Shown here in pieces: positions 1 through 8,592 of a DNA stretch of 64,000 nt. Numbering within the stretch: the stretch's first letter is position 1; each line of letters opens with the position of its first letter. The translations under genes were made by a program, and so were the position numbers. This DNA comes from Aureivirga sp. CE67 (lineage in GTDB: Bacteria > Bacteroidota > Bacteroidia > Flavobacteriales > Flavobacteriaceae). The DNA is taken from positions 680,896 to 744,895 of the forward strand of contig NZ_JADOTV010000001.1 of NCBI RefSeq assembly GCF_015767245.1. The letters run 5' to 3'. The notes beneath the pieces were generated by a model that did not search any database, was not told the DNA's origin, and was given only the letters and a program-made list of their open reading frames with translations.

Positions 1-213
1 GTAAAAGCTGGACCTTCTACTCGTAGAATTATTGATTTTAATGATGTAGAAAATGCAGTCAGCATCTCTCCTACTGGACAATCTGGAAACCCTTTTAGTC
101 CTCATTATAAAGATCAAACAGATATGTATTTAAAAGGAAAATTCAGAAAAATGTTGTTGAATAAAAATGAAATTCAGAAATCGGAAAATAAAATAATCTT
201 CACTAAAAACTAG
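1..213 (+). CDS. penicillin acylase family protein, C-terminal part
   Basis: The open frame runs from the window edge to a TAG at 211-213 and gives 70 residues. It contains RRIIDFNDVENAVSISPTGQSGNP followed at a short distance by a Tyr-Lys-Gly and FRKM stretch; this pattern of R-x2-DF, PTGQSGNP and a closing FRKMLLNK is typical of the end of penicillin-amidase (Ntn hydrolase, S45) proteins of Bacteroidetes. The nucleophile serine and signal peptide lie outside the window. The next gene starts 5 bp later, so they may be co-transcribed. Family call rests on the tail only. Confidence 0.7.
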   Translation, partial: VKAGPSTRRIIDFNDVENAVSISPTGQSGNPFSPHYKDQTDMYLKGKFRKMLLNKNEIQKSENKIIFTKN

Positions 214-218
214 ATCTT

Positions 219-458
219 ATGGACTTGCCTAAAATACATCAAAAAGAGCCATCAAAAGTAGAACTGAAAGAAGGGAAAAATTATGCTTGGTGTTCTTGCG
301 GTCTTTCCAAAAGACAACCAATGTGTGATGGTTCGCATCAAGGAACAAAAATGTCTCCGACAATTTTTAAAGTAGAAGAAACAAAAGAATACTTTTTATG
401 TAATTGTAAACACACCAAAGACCATCCGTTCTGTGATGGTACTCATAATAACATTTAA
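219..458 (+). CDS. CDGSH iron-sulfur domain protein (two motifs)
   Basis: A 79-residue soluble protein with two CDGSH-type zinc-finger-like motifs: CSCGLSKRQPMCDGSH at about residues 25-40 and CNCKHTKDHPFCDGTH at about 61-76. In this family each C-x-C-x-n-C-x3-H set holds a 2Fe-2S cluster by three Cys and one His, so the protein probably carries two clusters and serves electron transfer or redox sensing. It begins 5 bp after the acylase-like gene and is followed at once by a strong hairpin terminator. No signal peptide is seen. Confidence 0.9.
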   Translation: MDLPKIHQKEPSKVELKEGKNYAWCSCGLSKRQPMCDGSHQGTKMSPTIFKVEETKEYFLCNCKHTKDHPFCDGTHNNI

Positions 459-459
459 A

Positions 460-488
460 AAAACCTTCTCAAAAGAAGAGAAGGTTTT
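460..488. terminator. bidirectional hairpin terminator
   Basis: Stem AAAACCTTCTC (460-470) pairs with GAGAAGGTTTT (478-488), with A and T runs on both sides. It separates the convergent CDGSH gene and the lipoprotein gene. A near copy sits at 1807-1837. Confidence 0.85.
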
Positions 489-495
489 TAGTTTT

Positions 496-975
496 TTATT
501 GTTTTGTGAAAACGTAAGTAATCTCTGCCGAATTATCATTAGTGATCTCATGTGCAGTAACACTTAATTCTAAAGTATTATCTTTTATAATAAAATTAGA
601 ATTCACAGTTTCTTTCTCAGATATTCCTCTATCAGCTTCTGCTGTAAAAGCGATTCCATTTCCAGCAACTGTATAAGTCCCATTTAATAATTCTAAACCA
701 CAAGCCCAGCTATAATAATTATCAAAATGTGTTGCATTTGCAATATTTCCTTCTGAAAAAGAAATCGTAAGTGACAAACTTCCACATTCTTTAAAAATAT
801 CTGTATCCGAATCTTGGTCTCCATTCAAATCTATAGGATTGTTTGCAGTAGCTGAAGTTAATTTATAAGTTCCAATTACTGAGTTTTCAGTTGGCTGAGA
901 AGAACTATCATCTTCTTCTGAACATGAGAATAGTGTCCCTACTATAGCTAGGGATAAAAGTAATTTTTTCATCAA
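496..975 (-). CDS. small lipoprotein, lipocalin-like
   Basis: 159 residues with a hydrophobic leader and a lipobox ending in FSC followed by acidic SEEDDSSS, the usual surface-lipoprotein start in Flavobacteriaceae. The body has the plan seen in lipocalin-like Bacteroidetes lipoproteins: an early GTYKLTSA strand, two conserved Cys, a central NGTY strand, and a closing ITYVFTKQ strand. No specific ligand can be named. Two ATGs are adjacent, so the start could be 972. It stands alone, with a promoter region upstream shared with no other gene. Confidence 0.7.
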   Translation of the reverse strand: MMKKLLLSLAIVGTLFSCSEEDDSSSQPTENSVIGTYKLTSATANNPIDLNGDQDSDTDIFKECGSLSLTISFSEGNIANATHFDNYYSWACGLELLNGTYTVAGNGIAFTAEADRGISEKETVNSNFIIKDNTLELSVTAHEITNDNSAEITYVFTKQ

Positions 976-1181
976 ATTTCTTTTCTTTTAAATAATACAT
1001 AGCGCCTTTTAGAAATATTTTTTCAAACAATTTCTTTAAAGCAATTCAAATTTGCTGCAAAAGTATAATAAAATAACACATATCTAATATTTTAACTTAT
1101 TATTTTAATTTTTAAAACTAAAAAAGATATATACACTTATTTATATTAGTTTTACCAAAATTTTTAAAAACAAAAAAATAC

Positions 1182-1799
1182 ATGAAAAAAATATTATTAA
1201 GTAGCCTAATTGCTATTACAAGTTTTTTTTCAGCAAATGCACAAAAAGATTTTGGTGAAATAGAAGTAGGTTTTTCTTTTGGATATAACACTTCCATTTT
1301 AAGAAACTCTAATGAGGATACTGAATTCAAAAGATCTACTAATTATCTTGGCTCTGTAGAGTTTTTCTTAAATGACAGATGGGGGATTAAATCTGGTTTA
1401 AACTTTGAAAAAAAAGGATGGAAATCAAATTCTATATCCTTTGGAGTATTAGAAGGTAATTATAAAGAAAACAATGTAGAATATGATTTATCTTATTTAT
1501 CTATACCACTAATGGCTAACTGGCATTTTGGCTATGAAAGAAACTGGAATTTAAATTTTGGATTTTATACTGGGTTTCTTTTAAAAGCGGAAGAAGGAAG
1601 TAAAAATATAACCAAAGAATTCAATACTGTCGATTTTGGTTTAGCTTATGGAATAGGATATAAAAGACGACTTTCGGATCGCATTAAAATATTATTCGAT
1701 TTTCAAAGTCAAAGTGGATTTACAAAAATCTTCAAAGAAAGTTTAAAAGCTAAAAATTGGAGAGGTGGTGTAAATGTTGGTATATTATATGGATTTTAA
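1182..1799 (+). CDS. outer membrane beta-barrel protein, PorT-like family
   Basis: 205 residues with a 20-residue signal peptide ending ANA-QKD and alternating amphipathic strands rich in Tyr, Phe and Gly. The pattern GIKSGLNFEKKGW and a C-terminal strand ending in YGF fit the small eight-stranded outer-membrane barrel family (PorT/OmpX-like) common in Bacteroidetes. Function is unknown. It is a single-gene unit followed by a hairpin terminator. The opposite-strand frame over its first 150 bp is a shadow. Confidence 0.7.
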   Translation: MKKILLSSLIAITSFFSANAQKDFGEIEVGFSFGYNTSILRNSNEDTEFKRSTNYLGSVEFFLNDRWGIKSGLNFEKKGWKSNSISFGVLEGNYKENNVEYDLSYLSIPLMANWHFGYERNWNLNFGFYTGFLLKAEEGSKNITKEFNTVDFGLAYGIGYKRRLSDRIKILFDFQSQSGFTKIFKESLKAKNWRGGVNVGILYGF

Positions 1800-1806
1800 A
1801 AAATAC

Positions 1807-1837
1807 AAAAACCTTCTCAAAAAAAGAGAAGGTTTTT
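1807..1837. terminator. bidirectional hairpin terminator
   Basis: Stem ACCTTCTC (1811-1818) with GAGAAGGT (1826-1833), flanked by A5 and T5. It lies between the barrel gene and the stop codon of thiH and can end both. Confidence 0.85.
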
Positions 1838-1857
1838 CTTTTAAGCTTTCCTAATTC

Positions 1858-2967
1858 TTAAACAAACACCCGATCCCAATCTTTCCAAACAACATCAAAA
1901 CCACTATTTTGCAACATTTTTGAAATCTCTTCTGTAGATCTTTCATCCGAAATTTCAAATTGCTCCAACGATTGAGGCTCTACAATATATCCTCCAGGAT
2001 TTGTTTTAGATTCTGCACTCATCGAAGTCACACCAAGATGAATCACATTATTTCTAAAATCTTCACTTTCTCTTGTTGATAAAGACAATTCCACATCTTC
2101 ATCCAACAAACGAAAAGCACAAATTAACTGTACCAAATCTGAATCCGTCATTTCTACTTTTGGCTGTACTTCTCCTTCATGTGGTCGCAACCTCGGGAAA
2201 GAAATAGAATACTTCGTTTTCCAATATTTTTGTTGCAAATATCTTAAATGCAAAGCTGTATAAAAACTATCCGTTCGCCAATCTTCCAAACCAAACAAAG
2301 CTCCAATTCCTATTTTATGAATTCCAGCTTTTCCTAATCTATCAGGCGTTTCTGCTCGAAATCTAAAATTAGATTTTCTTCCCTTCGGATGATGCGTTTT
2401 ATAAGTCGCCTCATGATACGTTTCCTGATATACCAAAACCGCATACAATCCTTCCTGAATCAACAATTCATATTCATGTTGTTTCAAAGGCTGCACTTCT
2501 ATAGAAATATTCGAAAACAAAGGCTTCAACAAACGAATCGCATTTTGCAAATATGGCACTCCAACAGTTCTATTCGCTTCTCCAGTTACCAACAAAATAT
2601 GCTCAAATCCTTTTGCTTTCAAAAACTCTGCCTCTCTAATGATTTCTTCATCTGTCAGCGTTCGTCTCGGAATTTTATTCGTCATACTAAATCCGCAATA
2701 CGTACAAATATTCTGACATTCATTCGACAAATACATCGGCGCATACATCTGCATCGTATTTCCAAATCGTTTTCTTGTCAAAAGCCTACTTTCTTGCGCC
2801 ATTTCCTCCAAAAATGGTTTAGCCACAGGAGAAATTAAAGCCAAAAAATCTTCTAAATTTCGCTTTCTTTTCCGCAAAGCACTTCGAACTTCTAGTTCAG
2901 AAATCGAATATATTTTCTCAGTAATGGTATCCCAATCGTATTTTTCAAATTCTTCTAAAAAAGACAT
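1858..2967 (-). CDS. thiH: 2-iminoacetate synthase ThiH
   Basis: Radical-SAM tyrosine lyase that cleaves tyrosine to 2-iminoacetate and p-cresol for thiazole formation with ThiG. From the ATG at 2967 the protein has 369 residues, close to E. coli ThiH (377). The cluster motif C-x3-C-x2-C is at residues 84, 88 and 91 (NECQNICTYCGFS). The frame can be extended to a GTG at 3000, but known ThiH proteins begin at MSF-like starts and the ATG is preferred. It is the last gene of thiDEGH. About 340 bp of repeat-rich DNA separates it from thiG, which is unusual for this operon. Confidence 0.95.
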   Translation of the reverse strand: MSFLEEFEKYDWDTITEKIYSISELEVRSALRKRKRNLEDFLALISPVAKPFLEEMAQESRLLTRKRFGNTMQMYAPMYLSNECQNICTYCGFSMTNKIPRRTLTDEEIIREAEFLKAKGFEHILLVTGEANRTVGVPYLQNAIRLLKPLFSNISIEVQPLKQHEYELLIQEGLYAVLVYQETYHEATYKTHHPKGRKSNFRFRAETPDRLGKAGIHKIGIGALFGLEDWRTDSFYTALHLRYLQQKYWKTKYSISFPRLRPHEGEVQPKVEMTDSDLVQLICAFRLLDEDVELSLSTRESEDFRNNVIHLGVTSMSAESKTNPGGYIVEPQSLEQFEISDERSTEEISKMLQNSGFDVVWKDWDRVFV

Positions 2968-3068
2968 AGTTTCGGTTTGTGTTTTAGTTTTCACTAGCAC
3001 GAGTTCAACTCGTTTTTATTTAAATTCTAGGATAAAACCACAATTCATTTCATATTACTATTTTGTAA

Positions 3069-3090
3069 TTCCCCTCTTGAGAGATGTGTT
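3069..3090. repeat. interspersed repeat, short copy A
   Basis: TTCCCCTCTTGAGAG followed by ATGTGTTTT. It matches the ends of the longer copies at 5500, 41179 and 44011 but lacks the middle GGATTAGGGG part, so it looks like a copy with an internal deletion. Confidence 0.6.
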
Positions 3091-3175
3091 TTTTACAACA
3101 CAAAATCCTATCAAAATTTAAATCGTGATTAAATCTATTACATTAAATACTTTCTTAATAATCATGGCGCTCAAG

Positions 3176-3308
3176 CGGGCTATCCGCTACAAGTCCTCAA
3201 AAAATCACCAAGCACTGCTAGCATGGGCGTGGGCTTCTTAGGTCGCCTCCGACAAGCAAGCATTGCTAAGCGATTTTTTTCCGGGCTTTTCGCTACTATC
3301 CCTAGCGC
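3176..3308. repeat. structured intergenic repeat, copy 1
   Basis: A 133-bp, locally GC-richer element that ends 4 bp from the thiG stop codon. It has a conserved left end (cgggctatccgctacaag), a core at 3228-3251 shared with 38365-38388 in 23 of 24 positions, a right end (gctactatcccta), and an internal inverted repeat AAAAAATC (3199-3206) with GATTTTTT (3272-3279). A second member lies at 38314-38447. The open frame running through it on the plus strand is not coding. Confidence 0.75.
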
Positions 3309-3311
3309 AGT

Positions 3312-4082
3312 TTATGATAAAAACGAAGTAAGTGGACTACTTGCTTCTGCTTGTTTTCTCACAGGAGCCAATTTCGCATTATACGCCATTCTTCCAGCTT
3401 GCACCGCCATTTTGAAAGCATTTGCCATCGCCACAGGATTTTCTGAAACAGCAATTGCAGTATTTACCAAGACAGCATCCGCTCCAATTTCCATTGCGTG
3501 CGCAGCATGAGAAGGACTTCCAATTCCAGCATCCACAATCACAGGAACGTTACTTTGTTCAATAATAATTTCTAAAAAATCCAGTGTTTTCAACCCTTTA
3601 TTACTTCCAATCGGAGCTCCAAGTGGCATCACACATTGCGCACCAACTTCTTCCAATCTTTTACACAAAACAGGATCCGCATGAATATATGGCATCACTA
3701 CAAAACCAAGTTTTACTAATTCTTCCACAGCTTTCAAAGTTTCTACGGCATCTGGCAATAAATATCTAGGATCTGGATGAATTTCTACTTTTACCCAATT
3801 TGTTTCCAAAGCTTCTCTTGCCAACTGTGCTGCAAAAACTGCTTCTTTAGCATTTCGAACTCCAGAAGTATTTGGTAATAAATCAATCGTTTTATCAATA
3901 AAAGATAAAATCTGATCGTTTTCATTTTTAACTTCTACTCGTTTTAAAGCTACAGTTGTCAATTGACTTTCAGAAGCTTTCAATGCTTCTTGCATCAATT
4001 CTGGATTACTAAATTTCCCTGTTCCTGTAAATAATCTTGATTGGAATTCTTTGTCTGCGATTTTTAAAATGTCTTGATTCAT
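3312..4082 (-). CDS. thiG: thiazole synthase ThiG
   Basis: Builds the thiazole phosphate of thiamine from 1-deoxyxylulose-5-phosphate, iminoacetate and ThiS-thiocarboxylate. 256 residues, the usual length. Family landmarks: the Schiff-base lysine in [10 protein letters not shown] (Lys98), [11 protein letters not shown], and the phosphate-binding [26 protein letters not shown]. Its ATG overlaps the thiE stop by 4 bp, so the two are translationally coupled. The sulfur carrier thiS and the adenylating enzyme thiF are not in this window. Confidence 0.97.
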   Translation of the reverse strand: MNQDILKIADKEFQSRLFTGTGKFSNPELMQEALKASESQLTTVALKRVEVKNENDQILSFIDKTIDLLPNTSGVRNAKEAVFAAQLAREALETNWVKVEIHPDPRYLLPDAVETLKAVEELVKLGFVVMPYIHADPVLCKRLEEVGAQCVMPLGAPIGSNKGLKTLDFLEIIIEQSNVPVIVDAGIGSPSHAAHAMEIGADAVLVNTAIAVSENPVAMANAFKMAVQAGRMAYNAKLAPVRKQAEASSPLTSFLS

Positions 4083-4702
4083 TTTAATTGATTTTTTAGT
4101 TGTGAAATAATTTTTTCTACTGCAATTTCATTAGTCAACAGACCAGAAACTGCAATTCCAAAAACTCCTGTATTTCTAATTTCAACAACATCATTTTCTG
4201 TGATTCCTCCAATAGCAATAATTGGAGTTTTCATATTTCTTTCTTCTAATTGTTCAATGATTTGTTGATAACCTGAACTTCCTAAAACAGGACTCAAGTT
4301 TTTCTTCGTTGTGGTAAATCTAAAAGGGCCTAATCCGATATAATTTACATTTTTTTCTATCAAATTCAGACAATCTTCCAAATTATTTGCTGTTCCACCA
4401 ATTATCGTGTTTTCAGAAACAATTTTTCTCGCTTCCAAAACATCCATGTCGTTTTTTCCAAGGTGTAAAGCATCCGCATTTGCATATTTTGCAACAAAAG
4501 GATTGTCGTTGATGACTAATTTTGCATTGTATTTTTCACAAATTCCTTTTAATTCTTTCGCTGCTTCTTTATAAGTTTCTTCTGATACATCTTTTAATCG
4601 AAGTTGTACCCAATCCACTCCATTTTGCATCACTTTTTCTGCATTTTGCAAATGTTCTGCAACCGAGTTTCCTTGTGTTATATATTGTAAGTTCGAAATC
4701 AT
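4079..4702 (-). CDS. thiE: thiamine-phosphate synthase ThiE
   Basis: Joins HMP pyrophosphate and thiazole phosphate to thiamine phosphate. 207-residue TIM-barrel protein with [24 protein letters not shown], the phosphate-binding [14 protein letters not shown] and a closing [10 protein letters not shown] and GIAVSGLLT. It overlaps both neighbours by 4 bp (thiD upstream, thiG downstream), which supports one transcript under the TPP riboswitch. Confidence 0.96.
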   Translation of the reverse strand: MISNLQYITQGNSVAEHLQNAEKVMQNGVDWVQLRLKDVSEETYKEAAKELKGICEKYNAKLVINDNPFVAKYANADALHLGKNDMDVLEARKIVSENTIIGGTANNLEDCLNLIEKNVNYIGLGPFRFTTTKKNLSPVLGSSGYQQIIEQLEERNMKTPIIAIGGITENDVVEIRNTGVFGIAVSGLLTNEIAVEKIISQLKNQLK

Positions 4703-5454
4703 AAATTATGATAACCTAATAAGTTTTCTGTTGAGTTTAAAAATTGATATGTATAGTCTTTTGCCTTTTGACAAGCTTTTCCTATTGGTAATTTTTTAGC
4801 CAAATTCGCAGCAATTCCCGAAGCTAAGACACAACCACTTCCATGTTTTTCAGAAACATGATTTCCTTTTGGTTTAAAAATAAATTCTTCACCGTTTTTA
4901 AGATACAAAATATCTTCACCAAGCGCAGATTCTTTATGTCCACCTTTTAGAAAAATATTTGTAAACTGATTTAAATAAGAAATCGTTTCTTCTACATTTT
5001 TATCTGGAGAAATCTGTTGAATTTCCTGATAATTTGGGGTAATTAAATAGCATTTTTGTAGAACTTTTTCAAAAACAGAATCATTTTCTTCTGAATGAAA
5101 AACAAAATTGCTACTACTTTTTAAAACAGGATCTAAAATGATTTTAGGTTTTTCTACTTTACTTTCAATAAAGTCTAAAATCTCTAATAAAATCTCCCAA
5201 CTTTCCACAATACCAATTTTAAAAACAGAAATAGGGAAACGTTTTAGAAGAATTTCTAGTTGGGCAATGATTTTTTCTTTCGAAATCCAATCACAAGATT
5301 GAAATTCTATATCATTTTGGACAGTAATTGCAGAGCAAACCGAAAACCCATACACTTTGTGCATTTCAAAGGTTTTTAAATCTGCTGAAAGTCCAGCACC
5401 AGAACTTGGATCAAATCCTGCAATGCTTAGACAATAGTTTCTGTTTTGGTTCAT
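4699..5454 (-). CDS. thiD: hydroxymethylpyrimidine/phosphomethylpyrimidine kinase ThiD
   Basis: Ribokinase-fold kinase that makes HMP phosphate and pyrophosphate. 251 residues, with the N-terminal SIAGFDPSSGAGLSADLKT substrate loop, YLITPNYQE, and the C-terminal anion hole HGSGCVLASGIAANLA. It is the first gene after the riboswitch; the 210 bp between aptamer and ATG hold a possible hairpin and a full copy of the CCCCTCTTGAGAGGGG repeat. The aptamer-to-start distance is long for a riboswitch in this group. Confidence 0.95.
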   Translation of the reverse strand: MNQNRNYCLSIAGFDPSSGAGLSADLKTFEMHKVYGFSVCSAITVQNDIEFQSCDWISKEKIIAQLEILLKRFPISVFKIGIVESWEILLEILDFIESKVEKPKIILDPVLKSSSNFVFHSEENDSVFEKVLQKCYLITPNYQEIQQISPDKNVEETISYLNQFTNIFLKGGHKESALGEDILYLKNGEEFIFKPKGNHVSEKHGSGCVLASGIAANLAKKLPIGKACQKAKDYTYQFLNSTENLLGYHNL

Positions 5455-5499
5455 GATTATTTTAATTTTTCTCCCTTAAAACACAGATTAATATGTTAA

Positions 5500-5531
5500 T
5501 TCCCCTCTTGAGAGGGATTAGGGGTGTGTTT
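5500..5531. repeat. interspersed repeat, copy B
   Basis: TTCCCCTCTTGAGAGGGATTAGGGGTGTGTTT. This is the reverse complement of the copies at 41179-41205 and 44011-44042, with an internal palindrome CCCCTCTTGAGAGGG. It lies in the leader between the TPP riboswitch and thiD. Confidence 0.75.
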
Positions 5532-5611
5532 TTCTTCTAGAATAAGATAAAACTCATTCATAGAAATAGTACTTATACTTTAATTAATAACCATAAACTT
5601 TAGCTGAAAAC

Positions 5612-5632
5612 TTGTTCTTGAAAAAAGAACAA
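5612..5632 (-). promoter_or_regulatory. hairpin downstream of TPP aptamer
   Basis: Perfect 8-bp inverted repeat TTGTTCTT / AAGAACAA around a 5-base loop, 32 bases after the aptamer on the minus strand. It could be part of the expression platform, but no long U tract follows it, so a simple intrinsic terminator is not obvious. Confidence 0.4.
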
Positions 5633-5664
5633 ACTGAAAAGAAGTTCCGTGTAAAAACGGTTGC

Positions 5665-5740
5665 ACTTTTCCCTACGGTAGGATCACCTACATCAGGTTC
5701 AAAGGGTATTTCTCAGTCTATTTAAAGACACCCCTAAAGT
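5665..5740 (-). promoter_or_regulatory. TPP riboswitch aptamer (thi box)
   Basis: Read on the minus strand the element has the conserved parts of the THI box in order: GGGGTGTC, CTGAGAAATACCC, TTTGAACCTGAT, and CCTACCGTAGGGA. P1 can form between ACTTT at the 5' end and AAAGT at the 3' end. It precedes thiDEGH. A TATCTTCG (-7-like, 5750-5757) sits just upstream and would start the transcript near 5743. High thiamine pyrophosphate is expected to lower thi expression. Confidence 0.96.
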
Positions 5741-5963
5741 TTACTGAAACGAAGATAGGATTTTTTTTTGTTTTATGTAGTTGAATTTAATTTTTCTACA
5801 ATTTTTAAAAAGAAAACAAAATTGCAAACCAAAATTAAACTAATACAAGACTCTTTTTTTTAAATAAAATAGATATATTTTTTATTAAAAAAATTGAAAA
5901 TAGATGATTTTTAGCGTTTTAATTTATATAAACAGACATATTTAGTTAAATATATTTTTTTAT

Positions 5964-5972
5964 TTAGATTTG
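5964..5972 (+). promoter_or_regulatory. possible -7 box before response regulator
   Basis: TAGATTTG (5965-5972) fits TAnnTTTG, about 130 bp before the regulator start. No clear -33 TTG was found, and such boxes arise by chance in AT-rich DNA. Confidence 0.3.
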
Positions 5973-6103
5973 TATTTTAATGAAAACTAAATAATTAACA
6001 AACTATTTAATTGACAGTAACTGAAAACGGTGACACCAAAAAAACCCATTATTTGTGTATTGTACAGAATTCAATTATAGTATAGTTTTGAAAACGGGAA
6101 AAG

Positions 6104-6757
6104 ATGAGAAAGATAAAAGTTCACATTGCTGATGACCATAAGATATTAATTGACGGAATCAGTGCAGTTTTAAATTCACAAGAGGATATCGAAATCGTTG
6201 GATATTCTCTTGACGGTTCTCAGACCGTTAAATGGTTTGAGGAAAATGATGCAGACGTGCTGGTTTTAGACATTAACATGCCAAATCTTAATGGTATTGA
6301 TGTAATGCAAGCGTTCCAAAAAAAGAAGAGCATGCCTAATATAGTTATTTTATCTAGCTATGATGAGATGAAATTAATTAAGGAAGTTCTTAAAATTGGA
6401 GCAAAAGGTTTTTTGACTAAAAAATGTGCTGGAGAAAATATTGTTGAAGCTATCAAATCAGTTGATCAAGGAAAACAATATTTTAGCGAGAGCATCCAGA
6501 AAAAAATGGTAGATTACCTATCTGGTGCCGGAGAAGAATCTAATAATCCAGAAAGTACATTTTTTAGTCCACTTACTGAAAGAGAAAAAGAGGTATTAAA
6601 GCTAATTGGGCACGAAATGAGCACAAAAGAAATAGCTGAAAAGCTATTTATAAGCGTTAATACTGTAGAAACACACCGAAAAAAACTGATGAAAAAGTTA
6701 GGGGTGAAAAATGTAGTAGGATTAGTGATTTATGCAATGAAACATAAAATTATATAA
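6104..6757 (+). CDS. NarL/LuxR-family response regulator
   Basis: 217 residues. An N-terminal receiver domain has the acidic pair D10-D11, phosphoacceptor D56 in VLDINMPNLNG, and Lys in GAKGFLTKKC. A C-terminal LuxR-type helix-turn-helix (about 147-210) has LTEREKEVLKLI, STKEIAEKLFISVNTVETHRKKLMKKL. It is almost certainly phosphorylated by the kinase 140 bp downstream on the same strand; a hairpin terminator lies between them, so the kinase may have its own promoter or be expressed at a lower level. Confidence 0.93.
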   Translation: MRKIKVHIADDHKILIDGISAVLNSQEDIEIVGYSLDGSQTVKWFEENDADVLVLDINMPNLNGIDVMQAFQKKKSMPNIVILSSYDEMKLIKEVLKIGAKGFLTKKCAGENIVEAIKSVDQGKQYFSESIQKKMVDYLSGAGEESNNPESTFFSPLTEREKEVLKLIGHEMSTKEIAEKLFISVNTVETHRKKLMKKLGVKNVVGLVIYAMKHKII

Positions 6758-6783
6758 AAATATAGTAAGATAGTATTTGGGGG

Positions 6784-6828
6784 AAGGAGAGGCATTCTTT
6801 AATTTATAGAAAAACCTCTCCTTTGTTA
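6784..6828 (+). terminator. hairpin terminator
   Basis: AAGGAGAGG (6784-6792) pairs with CCTCTCCTT (6815-6823), followed by a T-rich tail. It sits between the regulator and the kinase gene. Confidence 0.7.
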
Positions 6829-6898
6829 TTTTATTATAAATGAAAGTTATATCTCTTAAATAATTTCAATAAATAATATAAATTGTAAAGAAATTAAA

Positions 6899-8590
6899 AT
6901 GAAATTATATTTTCATTTTCTGATTTTACTTTTTTGTTTTGGTTTAAAGTCTGCATATGCTAATTATTCTGTTATTCAGGATGAAACATTGACTTCAAAA
7001 AATGGAATTGTAAATGATGAGAAAATTACTAGATTACTGGAGAAATTATCAGAAGCAAAGAGAGCTGATGATAATCAATTAATAAATGAAGCTTTAGATT
7101 CAATTACGGATATTTTTACAAAAAATATGCTTTATCAAAAAGCTATTTTTTATTTAAAAAAAGCGGACTCATATTCTAGCGATAGTTTAAGAAAAGGTGT
7201 CATAAAGTTTAAAATTGGTTCTAACTTCTATGCGCAAAGTAAATTTGATTCAGCTAGATATTACTATGACAAGGCTTTAACTGCTCTACCTGAAAACAGC
7301 AAAGACTATCATTCTAAAATCTATAATAATTTAGCTGCAATACACTTCTATTCTGAAGAATATAATTTATCAGCAAATTATTTTGAAAAAGCTCTTGAAA
7401 TACAAAAAGAACAAGGAAATGTAAAAATACAAACGGCTTTATTAAACAATATTGGTGGAATTCATTATATGAATGATAAATACCATAAAGCCAAAAATTG
7501 TTATTTAGAAGTAATTCGCATTTTAGATACTATTCAACCTCTTGATGAAGATTTCTTAAACACTAAAAAATTAGCCTATTTTAATCTAAGTGATGTTTAT
7601 GAAGATTTAAAAAATTATGAAAAAGCTTTATTCTACAAAAATGAATTTCTAAAGTTAAAAGAAGGTCTTGAGAAAGATATTCGTAGCTCACAAGTTTCTG
7701 AAATTGAAAATAAATACAAAGAAGAAAAAAGTAAAAATGATTTAGAAATTGCTAAAAACAAAAGAATTGAAGCTCAATATATGTCTTTAATATTCTTATT
7801 AGCTTTAGTAATTATTTGTATTTTTTTATGGGCATTGATTTATTATAAAAAACTAAAAATCTCAAATTTAAATCTTCAAAAATCGAGAGAAAACATAAAA
7901 AAAATCAACAAAAAGGGGCAAATTGAAAAACAAAAAGTTGCTGAAGTAACAAGTTCTACTTTGGACAGAAAAGAAGTAGAAAGAAAAGTAATAGCACAAA
8001 CTTTACATGATAGTATCAGTGCTTTATTAGCTTCTGCAAACCTGCATTTGACTGCTTCTGTTTTTCAAATGCAAAATCAAGTTCCTGATGAAATATTAAA
8101 AACTCAAAAAATAATTGAGGAAGCATCTGAAAAAATAAGCGAATTATCACACAGTTTATTTTCTGCAGTTTTATTAAATTTTGGTTTAAATCATGCTATT
8201 CAAGATTTAGTAGATAAATACTCCGATTCGGATCTTGAAATTTTATATAAATCCGCTATTAGTGAGCGTTACTTCCAAAGTTTTGAGTTTAAACTTTATC
8301 ATATTATTGAAGAATTATTAGATAATATTAAACAACATAGTGAAGCTTCTCATGCTTTGATTACCATAAGAGAAATTGATTCGAGTCTTGAAATTAAAAT
8401 TTCGGATGACGGAAAAGGTTTTGATAAAGATGAAGTAGAATTAAAAGAAGGAATTGGGCTAAGTCAAATCAGCCTTCGAATTAAAGCTATGAAAGGTGTA
8501 ATTGCAATCAATTCTGAAGTTGGGTCTGGAACCGTAATTTATATTTCAGTTCCAGTAGAAAAAGAATTAGAAATGGAAGAATATATTTAA
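6899..8590 (+). CDS. TPR-containing sensor histidine kinase
   Basis: 563 residues: signal peptide to about 21, TPR-like helical repeats over about 75-250, a coiled stretch, one membrane segment at about 294-316, a second coiled coil, then a HisKA_3-type dimerisation helix with phosphoacceptor H370 in AQTLHDSISALLASANLHL and a HATPase_c domain (EELLDNIKQHSEA, DDGKGFD, GIGLSQISLRIKAMKG, GSGTVIYISVPV). The TPR part would lie in the periplasm. It pairs with the NarL-type regulator upstream. The signal is not identifiable from sequence. Confidence 0.9.
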   Translation: MKLYFHFLILLFCFGLKSAYANYSVIQDETLTSKNGIVNDEKITRLLEKLSEAKRADDNQLINEALDSITDIFTKNMLYQKAIFYLKKADSYSSDSLRKGVIKFKIGSNFYAQSKFDSARYYYDKALTALPENSKDYHSKIYNNLAAIHFYSEEYNLSANYFEKALEIQKEQGNVKIQTALLNNIGGIHYMNDKYHKAKNCYLEVIRILDTIQPLDEDFLNTKKLAYFNLSDVYEDLKNYEKALFYKNEFLKLKEGLEKDIRSSQVSEIENKYKEEKSKNDLEIAKNKRIEAQYMSLIFLLALVIICIFLWALIYYKKLKISNLNLQKSRENIKKINKKGQIEKQKVAEVTSSTLDRKEVERKVIAQTLHDSISALLASANLHLTASVFQMQNQVPDEILKTQKIIEEASEKISELSHSLFSAVLLNFGLNHAIQDLVDKYSDSDLEILYKSAISERYFQSFEFKLYHIIEELLDNIKQHSEASHALITIREIDSSLEIKISDDGKGFDKDEVELKEGIGLSQISLRIKAMKGVIAINSEVGSGTVIYISVPVEKELEMEEYI

Positions 8591-8592
8591 AA

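Noticed and set aside
2968-3000. Longer ThiH start at a GTG (3000)
   Set aside because: Homologues begin at the MSF start; the extension is Lys/Thr-rich and adds nothing to the fold.
3223-3510. Open frame on the plus strand across the thiG end
   Set aside because: It is formed by the structured repeat and the reverse strand of thiG, which is certain.
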